DNA of 64,000 bases from Paenibacillus sp. XY044 (GTDB lineage Bacteria > Bacillota > Bacilli > Paenibacillales > Paenibacillaceae), in NCBI RefSeq assembly GCF_002257645.1, contig NZ_NQMO01000004.1, positions 248,001 through 312,000 on the forward strand, in the 5' to 3' direction. Each line of letters starts with the position of its first letter. Position 1 is the stretch's first letter. Below, piece by piece: positions 16,434 through 24,272 of this stretch. Both the position numbers and the translations under genes were made by a program. The notes beneath the pieces were generated by a model. The model was not told the DNA's origin, made no database searches, and saw only the letters and a list, made by a program, of their open reading frames with translations.

Positions 16434-16607
16434 AACGAAATGCCAGTATAGACATATTCCTAAAAATGCCATGGATACATAATAGTCTATAAAAAAATTC
16501 AATATAAGTCTATTACTTTTTTTGCATAGATTGTATGTTATTAAAGCGACCGCGGCGCACAAACCAATCGGTAATCTTACCGAAAATATGGAAGGGAGAA
16601 ATCCTGC

Positions 16608-17111
16608 ATGATTACGCTCAGAAAAATTACGCTGGAAAACAGACGCGAAATATTTAAACTGGAAGTTTCGGAAGATCAGCGCCGCTTCGTTGCGTCCAAT
16701 TTGTCCAGCGTAGCTTCGTGTTACGTCCTTACCACCAATGGGGGGCATCCTTTTCCGTTTGCCATTTACGCGGATGAGCAGCCCGTCGGTTTTGTGATGA
16801 TTACGTATAAAATTACCGGTTACGATACCCCGTCCATCGCAGACGACGGCTATTGTATACTGCGGCTGATGATGGATCAGCGGCACCAAAACAAAGGCTA
16901 CGGCCGGGAAGCCATGAAAAAGGTGCTGGAGTTTATCCGCACTTTTCCGGCAGGTCCTGCACAATACTGCTGGATTTCTTACAAGGCTGATAACAGGCCC
17001 GCCAAAAAGCTGTATGAGAGCTTCGGCTTCCGTGACAGTGGTGAAGTGATCGGAGACGAGCAAATCACGGTATTGCGGCTCAATTCGCGACCTTCTATTA
17101 TTTGTGTCTAA
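16608..17111 (+). CDS. GNAT family N-acetyltransferase (PaiA/BltD-like)
   Basis: Acetyltransferase of 167 residues. The N-terminus LRKITLENRREIFKLEVSEDQ and the core LMMDQRHQNKGYGREAMKKVLEFI are those of the spermine/spermidine acetyltransferase branch (BltD, PaiA, SpeG relatives). Motif B is ADNRPAKKLYESFGF. It probably acetylates a polyamine or similar amine using acetyl-CoA; the specificity is an inference from resemblance. The ribosome site GGAAGGGAG precedes the start. It has its own terminator at 17150 and no operon partner. Confidence 0.9.
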   Translation: MITLRKITLENRREIFKLEVSEDQRRFVASNLSSVASCYVLTTNGGHPFPFAIYADEQPVGFVMITYKITGYDTPSIADDGYCILRLMMDQRHQNKGYGREAMKKVLEFIRTFPAGPAQYCWISYKADNRPAKKLYESFGFRDSGEVIGDEQITVLRLNSRPSIICV

Positions 17112-17149
17112 GGATGCGCCAAACGCAAAACCAAACCTAAAACCAAGCA

Positions 17150-17178
17150 GCAGCCGGCCCAAGGACCGGCTGCCTTTC
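17150..17178 (+). terminator. Rho-independent terminator
   Basis: GCAGCCGG (17150-17157) pairs with CCGGCTGC (17166-17173), then CTTTCATT. Terminates the GNAT gene. Confidence 0.8.
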
Positions 17179-17251
17179 ATTGATCTAGCAGGCCATTTGC
17201 AGCTCCTAGGTGGAGCCCTTTACTTTCCAACGGCATCATGCTAAACTGGAT

Positions 17252-17270
17252 TTCGATAGTTATAGAACTG
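17252..17270. promoter_or_regulatory. ArsR-box copy 1
   Basis: TTCGATAGTTATAGAACTG, 30 bases before the arsR-type start. Near-palindrome AGTTATAGAACT at 17258-17269. One of three copies, each in front of one gene of the cluster. Confidence 0.7.
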
Positions 17271-17299
17271 CGGAATAGATGGAGGAGGTGAGCATCATC

Positions 17300-17578
17300 A
17301 TGGGTAATCATCAAACAGATCTGCAGGCCGTTAAGGTATATAAAGCTCTGGGGGAACCAACCCGGCTGAAGATCGCCTTGCTGCTCTCGAAAGAAAGCGA
17401 TTTATGCTTCACGGCCATCGGTGAAAAGCTTGAATCAGTTGCGGGTTCGACGCTGTCGCATCATCTGAAGCAGCTGACGGATTCCGGTCTGATTGATTCA
17501 CGGAAAAGCGGATCGTATATTCACTATAACGTCAATCGGGAAGTGGCGGAAAAATTTGCGCCTTATTTAATGGCGTAA
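17300..17578 (+). CDS. ArsR/SmtB family transcriptional regulator
   Basis: Winged-helix repressor of 92 residues. The recognition region is VAGSTLSHHLKQLTDSGLI, followed by the wing DSRKSGSYIHYNVN; the upstream helix holds YKALGEPTRLKIALLL, the family signature. A single Cys (DLCFTAIG) means the classical ELCVCDL metal site is absent, so this is probably not a metal sensor of the ArsR/CadC type and may sense redox or an organic ligand. Start ATG 17300 follows GGAGGAGGTG. The same operator recurs before this gene, the flavin oxidoreductase and the MFS pump, making it the probable repressor of all three. Confidence 0.9.
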   Translation: MGNHQTDLQAVKVYKALGEPTRLKIALLLSKESDLCFTAIGEKLESVAGSTLSHHLKQLTDSGLIDSRKSGSYIHYNVNREVAEKFAPYLMA

Positions 17579-17593
17579 TTTTTTTAACCAACA

Positions 17594-17612
17594 TTTCGAC
17601 AGTTCTAGAACT
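17594..17612. promoter_or_regulatory. ArsR-box copy 2
   Basis: TTTCGACAGTTCTAGAACTG region, with perfect palindrome AGTTCTAGAACT at 17601-17612, 59 bases before the LLM gene start. Confidence 0.72.
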
Positions 17613-17671
17613 GAGTAACTGATGGTTGTACAAGTCATCCTTTATACCCTATGAAGAAGGAGTGCACTCTT

Positions 17672-18748
17672 ATGAGCGACAAAGCAAATACGATGGAGAT
17701 TGGAATCAGTACGTTTCTTCATGCAGATCCCGAAAAAGGGGGTGTCTCACATGCCGAGCGTCTGCGTCAAGCAATCGAAGAGATCCAATTGGCCGATCAA
17801 GTCGGCCTTGACGTCTTTGCCATCGGCGAGCATCACCGTATCGACTATACAAGCTCGTCTCCAGCCGTCATATTGGCTGCCGCTGCGGCGACCACGAAAA
17901 AGATCCGTCTATCGAGCGCGGTGACGGTGTTGTCTTCGGATGATCCGGTGCGGGTATACCAGAGCTTTGCGACGCTTGACGGACTGTCGAACGGGAGGGC
18001 TGAGATCATGGCCGGACGAGGCTCGTTCATCGAATCGTTTCCGCTGTTCGGCTATGACCTGAAGGATTACGAGGAATTGTTCGAAGAGAAGCTGGAACTT
18101 CTGCTCAAGATCCGAGCTTCGGAGCGGGTGACATGGCGCGGCGGGCATCGTCCTGCGATTGACAATATGGGCATCTATCCTCGTGCTGTGCAGCAGCCTT
18201 TACCGGTCTGGATCGGCACGGGCGGCAGCCCGGAATCGGCCATTCGGGCCGGCTTGCTGGGACTTCCGATCGTCTTCTCAATCCTTGGCGGACCGCCGCA
18301 GCGATTCGCATCCTTGGTTGAGCTCTACAAGGAAGCGGCCGTGAAAGCCGGGCATGATCCAAATCAGCTGCAGATTGCTACGCACTCGCATGGCTTTATA
18401 TCCGATACGACACAAGAGGCGTCAGAGCGGTATTACCCTGTGATGGCGGCCCAAATGAACCGGATCGGACGGGAACGCGGTTGGTCTCCTTATACACGTG
18501 ACTCATACGATGCATCCTGCAGCCTTCATGGCGCTCTTTATGTCGGGGACCCTGAATATGTGGCGGAGAAAATCTTACTGCTGCACAAGAACCTGGGCCT
18601 GACCCGATTTCTCATGTACGTGGATTTCAGCACGCTCCCTCATCGTGAATTGCTGCGAACGATTGAGCTGCTCGGCACCAAGGTAGCACCGGTAGTCCGT
18701 CAAGAGCTCGACCGTCAAGCATCAAGCAGTAATGATGGAGCGCAGTGA
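17672..18748 (+). CDS. LLM class flavin-dependent oxidoreductase (bacterial luciferase-like)
   Basis: FMN-dependent monooxygenase-like TIM barrel of 358 residues. It opens MEIGISTFLHADPEKG and continues ADQVGLDVFAIGEHHRIDY, the EHH element of the luciferase-like family. The segment SSAVTVLSSDDPVRVYQSFATLDGLSNGRAEIMAGRG is the conserved flavin/phosphate-binding core. Start ATG 17672 follows GAAGGAG. Substrate unknown. It lies between the ArsR gene and an MFS pump, each with the same operator, so the enzyme and pump probably respond to one compound. Confidence 0.93.
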   Translation: MSDKANTMEIGISTFLHADPEKGGVSHAERLRQAIEEIQLADQVGLDVFAIGEHHRIDYTSSSPAVILAAAAATTKKIRLSSAVTVLSSDDPVRVYQSFATLDGLSNGRAEIMAGRGSFIESFPLFGYDLKDYEELFEEKLELLLKIRASERVTWRGGHRPAIDNMGIYPRAVQQPLPVWIGTGGSPESAIRAGLLGLPIVFSILGGPPQRFASLVELYKEAAVKAGHDPNQLQIATHSHGFISDTTQEASERYYPVMAAQMNRIGRERGWSPYTRDSYDASCSLHGALYVGDPEYVAEKILLLHKNLGLTRFLMYVDFSTLPHRELLRTIELLGTKVAPVVRQELDRQASSSNDGAQ

Positions 18749-18801
18749 CCCGATCGGGGTGTTAGATGCCTAAGGATGGGGGCGATATTTTTTTAGTATG
18801 A

Positions 18802-18820
18802 TTTCTACAGATTTAGAACT
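18802..18820. promoter_or_regulatory. ArsR-box copy 3
   Basis: TTTCTACAGATTTAGAACT with degenerate palindrome AGATTTAGAACT at 18809-18820, 31 bases before the MFS start. Fifteen of the first nineteen positions agree with copy 2 by eye. Confidence 0.62.
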
Positions 18821-18851
18821 ATAAAACTGATGGGAAGAGGAGAGATACGAT

Positions 18852-20000
18852 ATGAGATGGAAAATTTATATATTGGCGATTGCGAGCTTTTTAGTCGGAA
18901 CCTCTGAGTTTGTGATTGCCGGCATACTGGATATGCTTGCAAAGGACGTTGGCGTGTCGGTAGCGGCGGCCGGCCAGCTGATTACCGTCTACTCGCTTGC
19001 CTATGCGATCGGTACTCCGATTCTGGTTGCGCTCACGGCAAGGATGGATCGGAAGAAGCTTATGCTGTTGGCTTTGGGTTTGTTTTTCATAGGTAACCTG
19101 TTCACCATCACATCTACCGGCTACGGCATGCTGATGGGAGCAAGAATCATACTGGCGATCAGCACCGGGGTATTCATGGTTGTCGCCCTTACCGTAGCGG
19201 CCAAGATGGCAAGTCCCGGTAAGCAGGGTGGTTCGATCGCCACCGTTCTCTTGGGCTTTAATCTCGCGCTCATTCTGGGGGTTCCTCTGGGGAGGGTCGT
19301 TGCGGGCTCGTATGACTGGAAGGTCATTTTCACGGGGATCGGGGTGCTCAGCCTGCTCGCCATGTTGGTTCTTCTGCTGGCGATTCCCAAATCAGAGGGA
19401 GAGGCTCCTGTTCCCATTCGGGAACAGCTCGCCTTGTTTAAAACGCCCCGGATTTCCGCTGCGCTGTCCATCAGCTTTTTCTGGATATTGGGATATACGA
19501 TTCTGTATACCTATATTACGCCGTTTCTTCTGACCATCACGGGAATGAGCGAACGGATGGTAAGCATCGGGCTGTTTGCATTTGGGCTGGCAAGTCTCCT
19601 GGGCTCTCAAGTCGGCGGCTATGGTGCAGACAAATGGGGGATCCCCCGCACGATGGTAGGCGGTCTGATCTTTCACTCCGGCATTTTATTTTTGCTGGCG
19701 GCCTTCTCCCATTACTCTATGCTTGTGCTCCCATTGCTGATGCTGTGGTCCTTCTTTGCTTGGTCGACGGGTCCGGTTCAGCAAGTGTACTTAATCGGTA
19801 TGGCTCCCCAGGCTTCGGGGATCATCTTAAGCTTGAACACCTCCATTGTGCAGTTGGGGATGGCTGCAGGGGCTGTTATCGGAGGCGTTATTGTGGACAG
19901 CATCTCTCTGACAGCAGCCGGCTGGCTGGGTGGAATAGGGGTCGCCCTTGGGCTGATCCCGGCCGTGTATTCTTTGACAATGCGCCGCCGGGCTGCATGA
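18852..20000 (+). CDS. MFS transporter, DHA1 (AraJ/YdhP-like) family
   Basis: Twelve-helix secondary transporter of 382 residues. It begins with WKIYILAIASFLVGTSEFVIAGILDMLAKD, the TSEF motif of the sugar/drug exporter group related to AraJ and YdhP. The loop ALTARMDRKKLMLLAL is the MFS motif A variant after helix 2. It probably exports a small organic compound by proton antiport. The ribosome site GAAGAGGAGAG precedes the start. The ArsR-box upstream ties it to the ArsR/LLM pair. Confidence 0.92.
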   Translation: MRWKIYILAIASFLVGTSEFVIAGILDMLAKDVGVSVAAAGQLITVYSLAYAIGTPILVALTARMDRKKLMLLALGLFFIGNLFTITSTGYGMLMGARIILAISTGVFMVVALTVAAKMASPGKQGGSIATVLLGFNLALILGVPLGRVVAGSYDWKVIFTGIGVLSLLAMLVLLLAIPKSEGEAPVPIREQLALFKTPRISAALSISFFWILGYTILYTYITPFLLTITGMSERMVSIGLFAFGLASLLGSQVGGYGADKWGIPRTMVGGLIFHSGILFLLAAFSHYSMLVLPLLMLWSFFAWSTGPVQQVYLIGMAPQASGIILSLNTSIVQLGMAAGAVIGGVIVDSISLTAAGWLGGIGVALGLIPAVYSLTMRRRAA

Positions 20001-20026
20001 GAAGAGCTGGAAGCATGTGCTTTGGC

Positions 20027-20074
20027 TTTCGGATTTCTCCCTTAAGAAGGCTCTATACATTAAGAAATCCGAAA
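20027..20074. repeat. Long hairpin downstream of the MFS gene
   Basis: Perfect 12-base arms TTTCGGATTTCT (20027-20038) and AGAAATCCGAAA (20063-20074) with a 24-base loop. There is no T tract, so it may be an mRNA-stabilising or processing hairpin. Confidence 0.55.
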
Positions 20075-20171
20075 ACAAGAGCGATCGTAGGAACATTTTA
20101 CGCACTTGCCCCATCATCCACTTGAGCGATTCATCATCTAGCGTAAGTGCAATAGCTCGTCCAAAATAAAG

Positions 20172-20199
20172 GCAGCCGGCTTGTTAAGCGGCTGTCTTT
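20172..20199 (+). terminator. Rho-independent terminator
   Basis: GCAGCCG (20172-20178) pairs with CGGCTGT (20189-20195), then CTTTTTG. It probably ends the ArsR-LLM-MFS cluster transcript. The rest of 20001-20522 holds no gene. Confidence 0.75.
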
Positions 20200-20305
20200 T
20201 TGCGTCCAGCGAAACATGCCGACTCTGTTTCTTCGCCAGTTTATCTCCTTCCATTCGTTCATACTGCCACCTTGCCGAGCATAAGGAAAATAAGTAGCCC
20301 TATAA

Positions 20306-20398
20306 CATAGAATGAACTAAAGAATGAATGTGTTTTAGGCCTCTAGTGAGCCGCTGTAAAAGGAAGCTCAACGCAAACCTTTAGTTCAATCTATATAA
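20306..20398. repeat. Dispersed inverted-repeat element, copy A (long)
   Basis: ATAGAATGAACTAAAG (20307-20322) and CTTTAGTTCAATCTAT (20379-20394) are inverted ends, followed by ATAA; 56 bases lie between them. The same ends recur at 42931-42976 with only ten bases between. The element lies 125 bases before the operon at 20523. Confidence 0.7.
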
Positions 20399-20522
20399 AT
20401 GAAGCCAAAACGGAGAACAAACCGTATTAAAAATAAACTGTTACAATAAATGACATCCCAAAAGTTCATCATGTAGAATATGGTAAAGGATGAAATTAGT
20501 GATGAAGGAGGTGCAAACCTAA

Positions 20523-21260
20523 TTGGGAATGAAATACATAAAACTGCTGGGTATCACGCTGGGGGTCATCATTGTCAACATCGTTCTGTTTTCTCCCGGT
20601 TTTATCGGCCTTAAAATCATCGGCGCGACCGCCCTTTCAACAGCACTCGGGGTTACCCTTCTTCTGGCGAGTGTCCTGGTCCTCATTTATGCGATCTACA
20701 GTTTAAACATGAAAACTTCAGTCGCCGTGCCGGTCAAACAGATCCAGACGCATGACGACTATGTGAATGCCTTGCAGCACTACAAGAAAGTAAAAGCGTT
20801 AGAAGCGGATATATCCTATGCTTTAAATCAGCTTGATCGCATCGCACGCAAGAAGTACAAATTGGTCGGCGTGTTAACCCAGCGTTTCGATCCGAGCGAG
20901 CTTAGCTACAAAAAATTCATGTCGACGGTCCAGGCGGTAGAAAACGTATTTTACCTCAACCTCAAAAGCATCCTGAACCGGCTGGGCGCATTTGACGAAT
21001 CCGAGTTCAAAAGTCTCAGTGGATCTAAAGCCTCTCAACTACCTCCAGAATTACTCCAAGAAAGAAAGCAGATCTACAACGAGTATTTAACATTCACCAA
21101 GAACTCCCTGGCTACCAATGAGGAGATACTGCTCAAGCTGGATAAACTCCTGCTGGAAATATCCCGCTTAGATAGCTTCGAAGCGGGCGACATCGAGAAG
21201 ATGCCCTGCATGCAGGAAATCGATCTGTTAATTAACCAAACCAAATATTATAAGAATTAG
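20523..21260 (+). CDS. Membrane protein of the TelA operon, unknown family
   Basis: Protein of 245 residues. Two membrane helices fill residues 4-60 (LLGITLGVIIVNIVLF and ALGVTLLLASVLVLIYAIY); the rest is a predicted cytosolic, helix-rich domain (LQHYKKVKALEADISYALNQLDRIARKK, later LDKLLLEISRLDSFEAGD). The start is TTG 20523, nine bases after AAGGAGGTG; ATG 20529 is too distant. XpaC-like membrane proteins often accompany telA, and this gene takes that position, but I cannot confirm homology. Eleven bases separate it from the SBP/VWA gene, so they form one operon. Confidence 0.8.
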   Translation: MGMKYIKLLGITLGVIIVNIVLFSPGFIGLKIIGATALSTALGVTLLLASVLVLIYAIYSLNMKTSVAVPVKQIQTHDDYVNALQHYKKVKALEADISYALNQLDRIARKKYKLVGVLTQRFDPSELSYKKFMSTVQAVENVFYLNLKSILNRLGAFDESEFKSLSGSKASQLPPELLQERKQIYNEYLTFTKNSLATNEEILLKLDKLLLEISRLDSFEAGDIEKMPCMQEIDLLINQTKYYKN

Positions 21261-21270
21261 AGGTGTTCAT

Positions 21271-22956
21271 GTGAAGAAGGGCAGGTTTATTCTGACTTCA
21301 GTGATCGTATTGATTTTTGTATTTGCACTTGTATATGGAGGAATTACGGTAACCTCGAATCTCGGGAAGTCGAAGGACCAGGTGACCGCAGAAGACGCTG
21401 GCAAGCGGCTGGATAAACTGTATTCGAAAATTTCACCCGAAACGGCAACACCCGTGAAAGGACAAATTGATCTGGACCCGGTGGATGTCGCTTCATCGCT
21501 TCCGGATATCAGTAAATTTCCGATTACAGTGCCGAACACGAATGATCATTATGTCGAGATCTTCTCATCGACCGAGAAGTCGGGAACAGGCGTGGACGGC
21601 TGGCTCACGGAGGCGGCGACGGAATTCAATAAAGCGAATGTGGCTGTAAACGGCACTCCCGTATCGGTCCAGGTCCGCAACATCGCCTCCGGCACGGCAG
21701 CGGATTATATCATGTCCGGCAAATACGTACCGGATGCCTTTACGCCTTCCAACGAATTATGGGGAGAAATGGTTAAGTCAAGCGGGGTCAAAACCCAATT
21801 GGTGTCTAAGCGCCTCGTGGGCAACGTTCCCGGGATCGTCATCAAAAAGTCCAAATACGATGCACTCGTCGAAAAGTACGGTTCCATCAATGTCAAAACG
21901 GTAACGGATGCGATCGCAAGCAACGAGCTTGTCATGGGTTATACGGATCCCTTCGCCAGTTCGACCGGTCTGAATTTTCTGGTGACTTCACTGAATACGT
22001 TCGACAGTTCCAATATTTTAAGCGATAAAGCGGTTCAAGGGTTCGAGAAATTCCAAGCGAACGTACCTTTCATTGCCTCAACGACGATCCAAATGCGGGA
22101 TGCGGCCACATCGGGCTCCCTCGAAGGATTCATTTTGGAGTACCAGACATACGTCAACGCACCTGATCTGAAGAGCGGCTATGTCTTCACTCCTTTTGGC
22201 GTGCGTCACGACAGTCCGCTCTACGCGCTTGGAGATACTTCGCCGGAGAAGCTGGCCATTCTGAAAAAGTTCGCAGAATTCGTAACTCAGGATAAGTACG
22301 CTAAAGCAGCGAAAGACAAAGGTTTCAACGGTCTTGAGGATTACAAATCCGAGATGGCCCCGATTGACGGGAAACTGCTGACATCCGCCCAGAAAGTATG
22401 GAAAGAGAAGAAGAACGGAAGCAAGCCGATTGTCGCCGTATTTGTGGCGGATACGTCAGGCAGCATGGATGGCGAACCGCTGAACCGCCTGAAGGAATCG
22501 CTGATCAAAGGCCAAAAATATTTGGGCAAAGACAACAGCATCGGCATGGTGTCTTATTCCGACGACGTGACCATCCAGCTCCCGATCGGGAAATATGACG
22601 TCAATCAGCAGTCAATGTTCGTGGGAGCGGTGAACAGCCTCCAGGCCAGCGGCCAGACCGCGACGTTTGATGGCATCGTGGTCGCACTCAAGATGCTGCA
22701 GGACCAGCTTGCAGCCGATCCGAACATGAAGCCCGTTATATTCGTTCTAAGCGACGGTGAAACGAACAAAGGGAACTCTCTCAGCGATATTAAAGGGCTG
22801 ATCGAGAACTATAAAGTTCCGATTTATACCGTTGGTTATAACGCCAACATTAAGGCTCTGCAAAGCATCTCCAGCATTAATGAAGCCGCCAGCATCAATG
22901 CGGACACCGATGATGTCGTGTACAAGATCGGAAACCTGTTCAACGTTCAAATGTAA
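21271..22956 (+). CDS. Exported substrate-binding-like protein fused to a VWA domain
   Basis: Protein of 561 residues. Residues 6-27 are a single membrane anchor or uncleaved signal (ILTSVIVLIFVFALVYGGITV). Residues about 80-370 resemble a periplasmic-binding-protein fold (WLTEAATEFNKANV, PDAFTPSNELWGEMV, DPFASSTGLNFLV). Residues about 385-560 form a von Willebrand A domain with an intact MIDAS: DTSGSMDG (D394), T in GQTATFDG and D in LSDGETNKG. The VWA domain should therefore bind a divalent metal outside the membrane. GTG 21271 follows GAGGTG. TelA follows after 27 bases. Fusions of this kind exist in Gram-positives but their role is not established. Confidence 0.88.
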   Translation: MKKGRFILTSVIVLIFVFALVYGGITVTSNLGKSKDQVTAEDAGKRLDKLYSKISPETATPVKGQIDLDPVDVASSLPDISKFPITVPNTNDHYVEIFSSTEKSGTGVDGWLTEAATEFNKANVAVNGTPVSVQVRNIASGTAADYIMSGKYVPDAFTPSNELWGEMVKSSGVKTQLVSKRLVGNVPGIVIKKSKYDALVEKYGSINVKTVTDAIASNELVMGYTDPFASSTGLNFLVTSLNTFDSSNILSDKAVQGFEKFQANVPFIASTTIQMRDAATSGSLEGFILEYQTYVNAPDLKSGYVFTPFGVRHDSPLYALGDTSPEKLAILKKFAEFVTQDKYAKAAKDKGFNGLEDYKSEMAPIDGKLLTSAQKVWKEKKNGSKPIVAVFVADTSGSMDGEPLNRLKESLIKGQKYLGKDNSIGMVSYSDDVTIQLPIGKYDVNQQSMFVGAVNSLQASGQTATFDGIVVALKMLQDQLAADPNMKPVIFVLSDGETNKGNSLSDIKGLIENYKVPIYTVGYNANIKALQSISSINEAASINADTDDVVYKIGNLFNVQM

Positions 22957-22983
22957 GAATTAGCTAAAGGGGGAGGATGAAAT

Positions 22984-24123
22984 ATGGCATTTTCGATGAG
23001 CGTCTCTAGTAGGGAACAGATCCAGGCTGTTATTGAGGAGCAAGTAAAGCCGGTACCGGAAGAGGTAGCGAAGCTGAAAGAAATCGCCGATTCCAATGTG
23101 GCTTCCATTATGGAGCTGGATGTGGAGTCGCTGGATAAACGCAAGGAGATTTTGCAATCGATCGACGGTTTCGGGCTGGATACGATGAAGCTTTCTTCGG
23201 AGAAAAACAACTTGCTGCAGGTGTCTGTCGGCAATCTTTCGAAAGGCGGGGACGAAGGGGGCGCCGTTGCCAAAGGGCTGACGGAATTGCACACGCAGCT
23301 GAAGGATTTGGACCCCAGTCTGGTTGACTTTGCCAAAAAGGGATTCATCGGCAAGCTGTTCAACCCGCTTCGTGCATACTTTTTGAAGTTTGAGAAAGCG
23401 GACGACGTCATTGCCGACATTGTCGTATCCCTCGATAAAGGGAAAACGACGCTGAAGAACGACAATACGACGCTGGAGCTGGAGCAGCAATCGATCCGGG
23501 AGCTAACCAAGACACTGAAGAAAGAAATCCAGCTGGGGATGCTGATGGACGAATCCATCGAGGGGCAAATCGAAACAGCCAAGCAAAGGGGAGAAGACCC
23601 GGACAAGATCCGTTTTATTACGGAGGAAGTCCTCTTTCCGATGCGGCAGCGCGTGATGGATCTCCAGCAGATGCTGGTGGTCAACCAGCAGGGCATTATG
23701 GCTTACGAAGTGGTCATTCGCAACAATCGGGAACTGATCCGGGGCGTGGACCGGGCCAAAACCGTCACGATCTCGGCGCTGAAAATCGCGGTTACCGTAG
23801 CCAGTGCGCTTTACAACCAAGGCATTGTGCTTAAGAAAATCGAGCTTCTGAATCAGACGACGAACAATATCATTGCCGGAACATCCCGGATGCTAAAGGA
23901 TCAAGGCGTGGCGATTCAGAAGCAGGCAATCGAAACCAGCGTGTCCGTCGATACGCTTAAGCAGGCTTTCTCCGATGCGATCTCCGCCTTTGAAGCGATC
24001 AGCTCTTACAAACAGGCTGCGCTCCCTAAGATGCGGGAGACGATCGATCAGTTCCGGGCCTTATCCGATGATGGGGAGAAGCACATTCAGCGTCTGGAAA
24101 AAGGGAAAGCACTGGGTTTGTGA
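22984..24123 (+). CDS. telA: TelA family toxic-anion resistance protein
   Basis: Cytosolic helical protein of 379 residues, the family's usual length. Diagnostic stretches are NPLRAYFLKFEKADDVIADIVVSLDKGKTTLKNDNTTLELEQ, TLKKEIQLGMLMDESIEG and VMDLQQMLVVNQQGIMAYEVVIRNN. TelA/KlaA-type proteins are linked to tellurite and cell-envelope stress resistance, and co-occur with VWA proteins in Ter-associated gene neighbourhoods, but their biochemistry is unknown. GGGGGAGGATG gives a strong ribosome site. Third gene of the 20523 operon, ended by the terminator at 24161. The telA symbol denotes family membership; tellurite resistance itself is not demonstrated. Confidence 0.93.
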   Translation: MAFSMSVSSREQIQAVIEEQVKPVPEEVAKLKEIADSNVASIMELDVESLDKRKEILQSIDGFGLDTMKLSSEKNNLLQVSVGNLSKGGDEGGAVAKGLTELHTQLKDLDPSLVDFAKKGFIGKLFNPLRAYFLKFEKADDVIADIVVSLDKGKTTLKNDNTTLELEQQSIRELTKTLKKEIQLGMLMDESIEGQIETAKQRGEDPDKIRFITEEVLFPMRQRVMDLQQMLVVNQQGIMAYEVVIRNNRELIRGVDRAKTVTISALKIAVTVASALYNQGIVLKKIELLNQTTNNIIAGTSRMLKDQGVAIQKQAIETSVSVDTLKQAFSDAISAFEAISSYKQAALPKMRETIDQFRALSDDGEKHIQRLEKGKALGL

Positions 24124-24160
24124 TTGGCTTTTATGGAAAGTCTATAATAAAACGAAAGTC

Positions 24161-24190
24161 AGCCGGTTTTGAGACCGGCTGCTTTTTTTT
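24161..24190 (+). terminator. Terminator of the TelA operon
   Basis: AGCCGGT (24161-24167), ACCGGCT (24174-24180), then GC and eight T. Confidence 0.92.
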
Positions 24191-24207
24191 GAATAATTTC
24201 TCCATTA

Positions 24208-24234
24208 TGTCACAAAATCAAATCGTGAATTGTC
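24208..24234 (+). promoter_or_regulatory. ECF41-type promoter (TGTCACA-N16-TGTC)
   Basis: TGTCACA (24208-24214), 16 bases, TGTC (24231-24234), 39 bases before the azoreductase-like start. It is one base different from the CGTC consensus and matches the element at 3438 in sequence and spacing. Confidence 0.78.
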
Positions 24235-24272
24235 TTTAGGAGTGTTGAAACCAGGAGGGAGAGATAGAATGT

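Noticed and set aside
16398..16472. 24-residue hydrophobic frame MAFLGICLYWHF..., considered as a type I toxin
   Set aside because: No ribosome site, the frame runs through a terminator stem, and it does not resemble known toxin families.
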